Part shown: in pieces, positions 6,927 to 13,666 of the stretch
Position numbering within the stretch: position 1 is the stretch's first letter
Layout: the number at the start of each line of letters is the position of its first letter
Notes under the pieces: model-generated
Database searches by the model: none
The model's input: the letters and a program-made list of their open reading frames with translations, nothing else
What the model was told of the DNA's origin: nothing
Origin: Magnetococcales bacterium
GTDB lineage: Bacteria; Pseudomonadota; Magnetococcia; Magnetococcales; JADGCH01
DNA length: 14,379 nt
Assembly (NCBI GenBank): GCA_015228995.1
Contig: JADGCM010000032.1
Span: 1-14,379, forward strand
Direction of reading: 5' to 3'
Program-made: the position numbers and the translations under genes

Positions 6927-7322
6927 CTAGTTGTTCTTAGCCCCTTGGTTGACCCAGTTGCGCAACATCTCCTGCTCACACTTAGTCAGCGAACGACGGT
7001 TGTGCGGCATACGGATGCCAGCGCGTCCTTCAATCAACACGTTGAGGTTGCTGGATAGTGCATCGCCCGGGGTAACCACTGGGCCATGCTTGGTCCCTTT
7101 GATCAGCCCTTCGTAACTACTGAGATCAAGACCGCTGTAAGCGAGCCCGTCACCACCAACTTGGTGACACTCAAGGCAGCGAATCTGTATGATGGGCTGG
7201 ATATCATCCTTGTAGCTGACTTGACCACGTCCCTCAGCCGCTACCTGTGACACGTAGCCCACCAACAACAGGCCCACCGCCTGCGCGATCACGGTTCCAT
7301 ACTTGAAAAAATAGTTGTTCAC
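6927..7322 (-). CDS. Small exported c-type cytochrome (PSCyt1-like), 131 aa
   Basis: The product has a hydrophobic N-terminal signal or anchor segment (AQAVGLLLVGYV) ending in a plausible signal-peptidase site after VSQVAA, then a single haem c site CLECH and a methionine in IRMPHNRRSL as possible sixth haem ligand. The arrangement DDIQPIIQIRCLECH, GLDLSSYEGLIKG, MPHNRRSLTKCEQEMLRNWVNQGA resembles the small cytochrome c domain often labelled planctomycete-type cytochrome C. The GTG at 7322 is preferred because GAGGGG lies about 9-12 nt upstream and the signal peptide starts directly after it; an in-frame TTG at 7355 would overlap glmS. It would act outside the cytoplasmic membrane as an electron carrier or haem sensor. 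The partner is unknown: the neighbours are sugar-nucleotide genes and no oxidase or dehydrogenase is present. A cytochrome identity is well supported; its role is not. Confidence 0.85.
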   Translation of the reverse strand: MNNYFFKYGTVIAQAVGLLLVGYVSQVAAEGRGQVSYKDDIQPIIQIRCLECHQVGGDGLAYSGLDLSSYEGLIKGTKHGPVVTPGDALSSNLNVLIEGRAGIRMPHNRRSLTKCEQEMLRNWVNQGAKNN

Positions 7323-7347
7323 GAATCGTTTCCCCTCTATTCCACCG

Positions 7348-9153
7348 TTACTCAACCGTTACACTCTTCGCCAAATTGCGTGGCTGATCAACATCGGTAC
7401 CCTTTATGACCGCAATATGGTAGGCCAGCAATTGCAGCGGGATCACGTAAAGAATCGGAGCAGACAACACCCCACTTGCAGCCAATTGTACCAGATGCTC
7501 AACACGATAGGGAGGATCAGCAGCCGTCAGTGTGGTGGTAAACAGCACTACCCGTCCGCGACGTGCCCGAATCTCCTCGATATTGCTCATCACCTTGTCG
7601 AACAGTTTATCACGCGGTGCCACCACCACCACGGGAAGTTCTTCGTCGATCAAAGCGATCGGTCCATGCTTCATTTCACCAGCGGCATACCCCTCCGCAT
7701 GGATATAGGATATCTCTTTGAGCTTGAGCGCCCCCTCCAGGGCAATGGGAAAGCAGCTCCCCCGACCTAGAAACAGGAAACCACTCGCATGGCGCAGCTC
7801 GCCAGCAATGGCCCTTATGGCTTGGTCGCATAACAACACCTGCTCCGCCTGGGCCGGGATGGCTAGTAGCTGCGCCACCCACTCCTGCTCCGCTGCGGCG
7901 GTCACGGCACCGCTGGCCTTGCCGACAGCCAAAGCCAAACAGGCAAGCACCACCAGCTGGGTGGTGAAGGCTTTGGTAGAGGCGACCCCGATCTCGGGAC
8001 CCGCCCGTGTCAGAACAACCTGATCCGCCTCTCGGGCAATAGAAGACTCCGGCACATTGACCAACGCTAGCGTTTTTAAGCCGGCCTTTTTGACATGGCG
8101 CAATGCCGCCAACGTATCGGCTGTTTCGCCACTCTGCGAGATGACCACCACCAATGTACCGGGCAGTAACGGCGTTTCCCGATAGCGAAATTCGGAAGCG
8201 ATATCGACACTGACCGGAACATGCGCCAGCTGCTCAATCCAGTATTTACCCACTAGACCCGCGTGCCAGGAGGTGCCACAACCAATGATGGTGATGGCCT
8301 GCGCCTCTACGGCCAGACTGACCATACGACCAGACCAATCAATCAGCCCCTTCAGGGTCTCACCGATCACCGTCGGCTGCTCAAAAATCTCTTTCTGCAT
8401 GAAGTGACGGTAGGGCCACTTGCCGGTTTGTTCGACGCTCACCTGCGAATATTGACTGTCACGGGTGACAGCCCCCCCGGTGGCGTCAGTAATGGTCACC
8501 GCGGCGCGAGTCAGTAAGGCCACATCGTGATCGTGCAGGTAGATCATTTGTCGTGTATGGGGTACCAGCGGCGTGGCATCGGAGGCGATGAAATTCTCGC
8601 CATCGCCGAGGCCAATAATCAATGGACTGCCACAACGGGCGGCGATCAATAGGTTGTCATACTGACTAAACAAAACCCCAATCGCGAAAGAGCCCTTCAG
8701 GCGTTGTACCGCCAACCGCACCGCTTCTTGGGGGCTAGCGGCGCGATCTAGATAGTGTTCAATGAGATGGGGAATGACCTCGGTATCGGTCTCGGAGTGA
8801 AAGACAACCCCTAACGCTTCCAGCTCCTGGCGTAGCTGCCAATGGTTCTCAATGATGCCATTGTGAACCACAGCAACCCGTTCCGAACAGTGGGGATGGG
8901 CGTTTTGTTCAGTTGGAGCGCCATGGGTGGCCCAACGGGTATGGGCAATACCGACAAAACCAGTAATAGGAGATTGCATCAGCCGCTGTTCCAACTGCAA
9001 CAACTTACCGGTCGTGCGCTGACGCTGCAGTTGCCCCTGGTAACTGGTGGCCACACCAGAAGAGTCGTAGCCACGATACTCCAGCCGTTTCAACCCCTCC
9101 AATAGTAACGGAGGGACATTACGCTCACTAATGACACCAATGATTCCGCACAT
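7348..9153 (-). CDS. glmS: Glutamine-fructose-6-phosphate aminotransferase (isomerising)
   Basis: GlmS converts fructose-6-phosphate and glutamine to glucosamine-6-phosphate, the entry to UDP-GlcNAc for peptidoglycan and LPS. The start at 9153 is fixed by the required N-terminal nucleophile: MCGIIGVI, with Cys2 exposed after Met removal; the open frame extends 43 codons further upstream into glmU but that part is not GlmS. The glutaminase domain has RLEYRGYDS (23-31), HTRWATHG (71-78) and HNGIIEN (97-103). The two SIS domains carry GCGTSWHAG (291-299), SQSGETADT (339-347), ASTKAFTTQ (391-399), and AAGEMKHGP with H496. The C-terminus ends NLAKSVTVE as the family does. Total 601 aa, against 609 in E. 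coli. It begins 7 nt after glmU, which argues against a leader riboswitch or glmS ribozyme here; co-translation with glmU is likely. Confidence 0.97.
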   Translation of the reverse strand: MCGIIGVISERNVPPLLLEGLKRLEYRGYDSSGVATSYQGQLQRQRTTGKLLQLEQRLMQSPITGFVGIAHTRWATHGAPTEQNAHPHCSERVAVVHNGIIENHWQLRQELEALGVVFHSETDTEVIPHLIEHYLDRAASPQEAVRLAVQRLKGSFAIGVLFSQYDNLLIAARCGSPLIIGLGDGENFIASDATPLVPHTRQMIYLHDHDVALLTRAAVTITDATGGAVTRDSQYSQVSVEQTGKWPYRHFMQKEIFEQPTVIGETLKGLIDWSGRMVSLAVEAQAITIIGCGTSWHAGLVGKYWIEQLAHVPVSVDIASEFRYRETPLLPGTLVVVISQSGETADTLAALRHVKKAGLKTLALVNVPESSIAREADQVVLTRAGPEIGVASTKAFTTQLVVLACLALAVGKASGAVTAAAEQEWVAQLLAIPAQAEQVLLCDQAIRAIAGELRHASGFLFLGRGSCFPIALEGALKLKEISYIHAEGYAAGEMKHGPIALIDEELPVVVVAPRDKLFDKVMSNIEEIRARRGRVVLFTTTLTAADPPYRVEHLVQLAASGVLSAPILYVIPLQLLAYHIAVIKGTDVDQPRNLAKSVTVE

Positions 9154-9160
9154 AATTGGC

Positions 9161-10573
9161 TTATGCCCCGCCGTTACCAGCCTGGCGCCGCTTGCTGGCC
9201 CAATGGTCAATATGCCGTTGTGGTGTACGTGACAAAGCCAACGCGTCGTCCGGAACAGGCCGGGTAATGGTGCTACCAGCACCGATCACAGCCCCAGCCC
9301 CCACCGTTACCGGCGCCACGAGCTGGGTATTGGAACCAATAAATACCCGATCCCCAATCACGGTTTGGTGTTTATGCAGGCCATCGTAGTTGCAAGTAAT
9401 GGTCCCGGCTCCCACATTGACACCGCCACCCATCTGGGTATCGCCGATGTAAGAGAGGTGATTGATTTTGGATCCAGTGCCGATATGGGCCTTTTTGAGT
9501 TCACAGAAATTACCAACCCGCGCATGAGCCTCTAATACCGTCCCAGGACGCAAACGAGCATAAGGACCGACCACATTGGGTCCGACTAGGTGGCAGCCAT
9601 CAAGGTGGCAGAAAGGCAGCAGCTCAGTACCTGCCCCCAAACGACTGTTGCTGATGTGACAAAAAGCACCAATGCGGCAGTGATGGTCAATGAACACTCC
9701 CGGCCCTAACATAACGTGAGGGGCAATCTCGCTATCTGGACCGATGCTGGCATCCATCGCGACCCAGCAGGAACCCGGATCGATAAAGGTGACCCCCTGT
9801 TCCATCCAATGGTTGACCAAGTGATAGCGCAGAATCGCCTCCGTTTGGGCCAGTTGCTGCCGACTATTGATGCCAATCAGGCGTCCAGAATCCGCGTGGC
9901 ACAGGGAACCGACAGCGACCTGCTGCTGCACTGCCAAGGCCACCATGTCGGTCAGGTAATACTCGCCTTGGTTGTTGTGGTTGGAAATCTGTTCCATCCA
10001 AGATCTCAGGTAGACCGCGTCAACGCAGTAGATGCCCGAATTGATCTCGTCAACCAAGCGTGTCTCCGGATCGGCGTCTTTCTCTTCGACAATCCGCACC
10101 ACGCCGCCCTGCTCATCACGCAGCACCCGACCATAGCCAGCAGGATCGACCAGTCGTGTGGTCAGAATGGTCAGAGCACAGCCAGATTGCCGGTGTTGCT
10201 GCAACAGCGCCGTAAGGATCTCGTGATTGACCAGCGGCGTGTCACCATTCAAGATGATGACATCTTGACAAGGAACAGTTGACAATGTAGGCAAGGCACA
10301 ACGCACGGCATGAGCGGTTCCAAGCTGTTGTTGCTGGTGCACCCAGTAGAGCTCGGCAATATCACGTTGACAAACCCGCTCAACCTGCTCGGCTTGGTGG
10401 CCCACCACAACGGCCATGGCGGCCGGGCCATCCGGCCGCAAGCTGTGACAGGTATCGATCAGATGCAACAGCAGTGGCTTCCCTGCCAAGGTGTGCAGCA
10501 CCTTGGGGCGATCAGAGCGCATACGCGTGCCGCGCCCTGCTGCTAAAATCAGAACAGCGTACGGGCTATCTAT
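9161..10573 (-). CDS. glmU: Bifunctional UDP-GlcNAc pyrophosphorylase / glucosamine-1-P acetyltransferase
   Basis: GlmU acetylates glucosamine-1-phosphate and then couples it to UTP, giving UDP-GlcNAc. The N-terminal uridylyltransferase domain shows LAAGRGTRM followed by SDRPKVLHTLAGKP, LGTAHAV, LNGDTPL and GEYYLTDMVALA. The C-terminal left-handed beta-helix shows hexapeptide repeats, GPYARLRPGT, VGNFCELKKA, the catalytic histidine in NHLSYIGD, and GAGTITCNYDG. The start is unusual. The nucleotide-binding strand needs the frame open before AVLILAAGRG, but no ATG, GTG or TTG lies near. The only canonical in-frame choice is TTG at 10606, deep in atpC with weak Shine-Dalgarno. I place the start at an ATA (10573-10571) that overlaps the atpC TAG stop and lies 7 nt behind AAGGAG, giving 470 aa (456 in E. 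coli). Identity is certain; the start is an inference, with TTG 10606 (481 aa) as the alternative. Confidence 0.9.
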   Translation of the reverse strand: MDSPYAVLILAAGRGTRMRSDRPKVLHTLAGKPLLLHLIDTCHSLRPDGPAAMAVVVGHQAEQVERVCQRDIAELYWVHQQQQLGTAHAVRCALPTLSTVPCQDVIILNGDTPLVNHEILTALLQQHRQSGCALTILTTRLVDPAGYGRVLRDEQGGVVRIVEEKDADPETRLVDEINSGIYCVDAVYLRSWMEQISNHNNQGEYYLTDMVALAVQQQVAVGSLCHADSGRLIGINSRQQLAQTEAILRYHLVNHWMEQGVTFIDPGSCWVAMDASIGPDSEIAPHVMLGPGVFIDHHCRIGAFCHISNSRLGAGTELLPFCHLDGCHLVGPNVVGPYARLRPGTVLEAHARVGNFCELKKAHIGTGSKINHLSYIGDTQMGGGVNVGAGTITCNYDGLHKHQTVIGDRVFIGSNTQLVAPVTVGAGAVIGAGSTITRPVPDDALALSRTPQRHIDHWASKRRQAGNGGA

Positions 10574-10986
10574 CTGGCTTCTCCTTGGCGACAGAGCGCT
10601 AAACAAGCGTCGGCAAATTGTACCCGGTTTTTCAAGAACAGATACTCGGCATCCTCAGGAGGCATACCCGCCAATTGCTTGGAGGCCTTGCCACGCACCA
10701 TCTCCATCTCTTCCTTGTTGATATCTTTACGGGCAATAACATCGTCTACCAGGAGCGTGACCCGCGTCGGCAACACCTCGGCATACCCCCCTGACACCAC
10801 AAAAAACTGGGCATCGCTGTCGTCACCAACCTGCACCACACCCGGCTTGACAGCAGAAAGGAGAGGCGCATGCCTCGGCAGGACGCCAAAGACCCCCTCC
10901 TGACCTGGGACGGTGACAAATAATACCTCCTCTGCAAAAGCCAGCCGCTCCGGGGTGACAATGTCGAGTTGAAAGGATACAGCCAT
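10570..10986 (-). CDS. atpC: F1F0 ATP synthase epsilon subunit
   Basis: Epsilon is the central-stalk subunit that couples gamma to the c-ring and can inhibit ATP hydrolysis. The 138-aa product has the N-terminal beta-sandwich: FQLDIVTPERLAF, VTVPGQEGVFGVLPRHAPLL (24-43) and FVVSGGYAEVLPTRVTLLVDD. A C-terminal helical region follows, so the regulatory domain is present. That region is less conserved than usual and contains two cysteines (DACLALC). The ATG at 10986 has GGAG 9 nt upstream and lies 14 nt after atpD. The gene ends in AGATAG, where its TAG overlaps the proposed glmU ATA start. Confidence 0.96.
   Translation of the reverse strand: MAVSFQLDIVTPERLAFAEEVLFVTVPGQEGVFGVLPRHAPLLSAVKPGVVQVGDDSDAQFFVVSGGYAEVLPTRVTLLVDDVIARKDINKEEMEMVRGKASKQLAGMPPEDAEYLFLKNRVQFADACLALCRQGEAR
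10581..10586 (-). promoter_or_regulatory. Shine-Dalgarno AAGGAG for glmU, inside the atpC 3' end
   Basis: On the minus strand AAGGAG is followed by the 7-nt spacer AAGCCAG and then ATAG, where ATA is the proposed glmU start and TAG the atpC stop. A strong site at ideal spacing from a non-canonical codon is the reason for the start chosen for glmU. Confidence 0.55.
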
Positions 10987-11000
10987 GGATCGCGACTCCG

Positions 11001-12419
11001 TTACCGGCTCAAACTTTTAGCCTTGGTGATGGCATCATCAATAGTTCCCACCATGTAGAATGCCGCCTCGGGCAAAGCATCGTGTTTGCCCTCAACCAAC
11101 TCCTTAAAGCCACGAATCGTTTCCTGTAGGGGCACATAAACCCCCTTCTGCCCGGTGAATGCTTCGGCAACATGGAACGACTGCGACAGAAACCGCTGGA
11201 TCTTGCGGGCACGATTGACGACCAGCTTATCCTCTTCTGACAGCTCGTCCATACCCAGAATAGCGATAATATCCTGCAATGACTTGTAAGTTTGCAAAAT
11301 ACGCTGCACCTCGCGGGCGATGTCGTAGTGCTCCTGCCCCACCACCTGCGGATCAAGCATACGCGAGGTGGAATCAAGCGGATCCACGGCCGGATAGATA
11401 CCAATCTCAGCGATCTGCCGTGACAATACCGTAGTCGCATCCAGGTGAGAAAAAGCAGTCGCCGGGGCTGGGTCAGTCAGATCATCCGCCGGCACGTAAA
11501 TGGCCTGCACCGAGGTGATCGAGCCTTTTTTCGTGGTGGTGATACGTTCCTGCAACGCCCCCATATCGGTTGACAACGTTGGCTGATAGCCCACCGCTGA
11601 CGGAATACGACCTAACAGCGCCGACACTTCGGAACCCGCTTGGGTAAAGCGGAAGATGTTGTCGATAAACAGCAAAACGTCTTGACCTTTGACATCACGG
11701 AAATACTCAGCAACGGTCAAACCGGTCAGGGCGACACGTGCCCGCGCCCCTGGGGGCTCGTTCATCTGGCCATAGATCAACGCCGCTTTGGATTTGCGCC
11801 AATCGTCGGGATCAATTACCTTGGACTCGATCATCTCGTGATAGAGGTCGTTGCCCTCACGGGTCCGCTCACCGACACCAGCAAAGACGGAGAAACCACC
11901 GTGGCCTTGGGCAACGTTATTGATCAACTCCATGATCAACACCGTTTTACCGACGCCAGCACCACCGAACAGACCAATCTTACCACCCTTGGCGTAGGGA
12001 GCCAGCAAATCAATGACCTTGATGCCAGTCTCCAAGATCTGAGCCTCGGTAGATTGCTCAATATAAGCAGGCGCCGGACGATGAATCGGTAACCAAGTGT
12101 CGGCAGCCACCGCCCCCTTACCATCCTGAGGTTCACCTACCACATTCATGATGCGGCCCAGGGTCACGTCCCCCACCGGGATCCGAATGGGATGGCCAGT
12201 ATCGACTACCTTCTCACCACGCACCAGACCCTCAGTCGCATGCATGGAGATGGTACGCACCGTATTCTCGCCCAGATGCAGCGCCACCTCCAACACGATC
12301 GTCTCACTTTGATCACGCTGGATGTGCAACGCGTTCAGGATCGCTGGTAATTCTGCTTCGAAGCGGACATCAACCACTGGTCCGATGACCTGCACCACCC
12401 GTCCAATATTCTCACTCAT
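11001..12419 (-). CDS. atpD: F1F0 ATP synthase beta subunit
   Basis: Beta holds the catalytic ATP sites of F1. The 472-aa product shows the P-loop GGAGVGKT (152-159), GVGERTREGND (181-191) containing the catalytic glutamate, ALIYGQMNEPPGARARVAL (213-231), the Walker B strand VLLFIDNIFRFTQAG (248-262), RIPSAVGYQPTL (271-282), and the DELSEED region as MDELSEED. The ATG at 12419 (MSENIGRVVQVIGP) is chosen over a longer open frame because it matches the family N-terminus and has GGAG 8 nt upstream. It lies 76 nt after atpG and 14 nt before atpC in the standard order. Confidence 0.98.
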   Translation of the reverse strand: MSENIGRVVQVIGPVVDVRFEAELPAILNALHIQRDQSETIVLEVALHLGENTVRTISMHATEGLVRGEKVVDTGHPIRIPVGDVTLGRIMNVVGEPQDGKGAVAADTWLPIHRPAPAYIEQSTEAQILETGIKVIDLLAPYAKGGKIGLFGGAGVGKTVLIMELINNVAQGHGGFSVFAGVGERTREGNDLYHEMIESKVIDPDDWRKSKAALIYGQMNEPPGARARVALTGLTVAEYFRDVKGQDVLLFIDNIFRFTQAGSEVSALLGRIPSAVGYQPTLSTDMGALQERITTTKKGSITSVQAIYVPADDLTDPAPATAFSHLDATTVLSRQIAEIGIYPAVDPLDSTSRMLDPQVVGQEHYDIAREVQRILQTYKSLQDIIAILGMDELSEEDKLVVNRARKIQRFLSQSFHVAEAFTGQKGVYVPLQETIRGFKELVEGKHDALPEAAFYMVGTIDDAITKAKSLSR

Positions 12420-12423
12420 GGGA

Positions 12424-12436
12424 CAGACTCCGTCTG
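12424..12436 (-). promoter_or_regulatory. Small hairpin holding the atpD Shine-Dalgarno
   Basis: The mRNA reads CAGAC-GGA-GTCTG, a perfect 5-bp stem whose loop and first stem base make up the GGAG that precedes the atpD ATG by 8 nt. A three-base loop is tight, and a stem this short may arise by chance. If formed, it would present or partly mask the ribosome binding site and so tune beta-subunit output. Confidence 0.3.
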
Positions 12437-12495
12437 AATCTCTTGAATTAAATAACAATCATCACAGGGCATAACACTGGAAAACTGAGGGGCGC

Positions 12496-13587
12496 TCACC
12501 CCTTCAAACTTTCAGCACCACCAATAATCTCCATCAACTCCGTCGTAATGGCAGCTTGACGGGTGCGGTTGAATTTGATGCGCAGCTTACGGATCATCTC
12601 GCTGGCATTGCGCACGGCGTTATCCATAGCAGTCATACGGGCACCATGCTCCGAGGCATCTGACTCCACCAGAGCTTGAAACAGCTGCACAGCGACGTTA
12701 CGCGGCAACAAGGCATTTAGCAACTCCCCTTCGTCCGGCTCGAAGAAGTAACTGGTGCTGCCCGACTCCTCCTCCTCAACCGCCGCCGCTTGCCGATTCA
12801 TAGATTGCAACAGGGCCGCCTCACCGCCACCGCCCTGAGACCATCCCTGCCCGGATCCCCCAGACTGCACGGCATGATGGCGGCCACCACCTTTTTTCTT
12901 ACCCTCCGACGCTGCCGCTGTTTCATGGGCAGCCGAGGCGGCTGCAGAACCACTCCCTCGCGGCCCATCTTGATTCTTTTGCGCCGCATCGTTGGGCAAC
13001 GGCATGATCTGCTGCCAAGTCAGCACCTGACTCATGGCCGATTTGAAGGTATTGTATACCAGATAACAAACCTCAAACTGCCGATCCTCAAAGGCCTGCA
13101 CCAGCTCTTGGGCAATTTCACGTTCAACGGTATGAAAGGTGAGCCGATGGGCGATACCGGTGTGCGTCTTACGGATTTGCGCCCCGAATTGCCGTTTAAG
13201 TACGTCTTGCCCCTTGCGACCGACGCAGGTGAGGGTGACGGCAAATCCCTCGCGCTGGAGCTCAACAACCCGATTCCGCACGGCACGAACGACACCGCTG
13301 TTAAAACTACCACACAAGCCACGGTCCGCTGTCAACACCACCAGCTCAATCCGCCTCACGTCATCTCCGTAGCCCGACAACAACGGTGGCGAACCTTGCT
13401 GGCCGTCCATGATTGTCGCCACGGAACGCATCATACGGCCCATGCGCTGACTGTAAGGGCGCGCCGCCGTGGCGCGCTCTTGAGAACGACGCAACTTAGC
13501 CGCTGCGACCATCTTCATCGCCTTCGTAATCTGTTTCGTACTAGAAACCGAACGAATCCGCAACCGAAGCTGTTTCAGACTTGGCAT
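12496..13587 (-). CDS. atpG: F1F0 ATP synthase gamma subunit with long internal insert
   Basis: Gamma is the rotor shaft of F1. The N-terminal coiled-coil helix MPSLKQLRLRIRSVSSTKQI with TKAMKMVAAAKLRRSQ, the Rossmann-like core with LTADRGLCGSFNS (85-97), and the C-terminal helix with ASEHGARMTAMDNAVRNA, ARQ-like TRQAAITTELMEIIGGA are all canonical. The product is 363 aa against 287 in E. coli. The excess, about 70 residues, lies between QIMPLP (193-198) and YFFEPDEGELLNALLP (from 280); it is Gly/Ser/Ala-rich, charged in patches and free of cysteine. The frame is continuous through it. The ATG has a strong AAGGAGGT 6 nt upstream. The gene follows atpA by 79 nt and precedes atpD by 76 nt. Core function is probably intact because both coiled-coil ends are present. 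Confidence 0.96.
   Translation of the reverse strand: MPSLKQLRLRIRSVSSTKQITKAMKMVAAAKLRRSQERATAARPYSQRMGRMMRSVATIMDGQQGSPPLLSGYGDDVRRIELVVLTADRGLCGSFNSGVVRAVRNRVVELQREGFAVTLTCVGRKGQDVLKRQFGAQIRKTHTGIAHRLTFHTVEREIAQELVQAFEDRQFEVCYLVYNTFKSAMSQVLTWQQIMPLPNDAAQKNQDGPRGSGSAAASAAHETAAASEGKKKGGGRHHAVQSGGSGQGWSQGGGGEAALLQSMNRQAAAVEEEESGSTSYFFEPDEGELLNALLPRNVAVQLFQALVESDASEHGARMTAMDNAVRNASEMIRKLRIKFNRTRQAAITTELMEIIGGAESLKG
12751..12993 (-). other. Low-complexity insert within AtpG (residues about 199-279)
   Basis: Between the conserved PLP and YFFEPD segments there are 81 residues where E. coli gamma has about 13. The stretch runs through an Ala/Ser part (GSGSAAASAAHETAAASEG), a basic patch KKKGGGRHH, a Gly/Ser/Gln part, GEAALLQSMNRQAAAVEEEE with a possible short helix, and then rejoins the family. 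Its base composition is more repetitive (runs of GGN and GCN codons) than the flanks. Its position coincides with the insertion that carries the redox switch in chloroplast gamma, but it has no cysteines. Confidence 0.85.
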
Positions 13588-13593
13588 AGACGG

Positions 13594-13601
13594 ACCTCCT
13601 T
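13594..13601 (-). promoter_or_regulatory. Strong Shine-Dalgarno AAGGAGGT for atpG
   Basis: The minus strand reads AAGGAGGT followed by the 6-nt spacer CCGTCT and the atpG ATG. It is the longest anti-16S match I saw in the block and fixes the atpG start. Confidence 0.8.
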
Positions 13602-13666
13602 ACCATCCACCTACATGCAACCATCCAGAATATTTTCTAGACTTATCACCCAACTCACTGTCAAGC

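Noticed and set aside
9154..9282. 43-codon upstream extension of glmS, or a leader ribozyme/riboswitch
   Set aside because: GlmS needs Cys directly after the initiator Met, which is at 9153, and the upstream bases are the conserved end of glmU with only a 7-nt gap.
11001..12458. atpD start extended to 12458
   Set aside because: The extra 13 residues (MLFNSRDSDGVCP) are not part of the beta-subunit family N-terminus, and the ATG at 12419 has a suitable GGAG.
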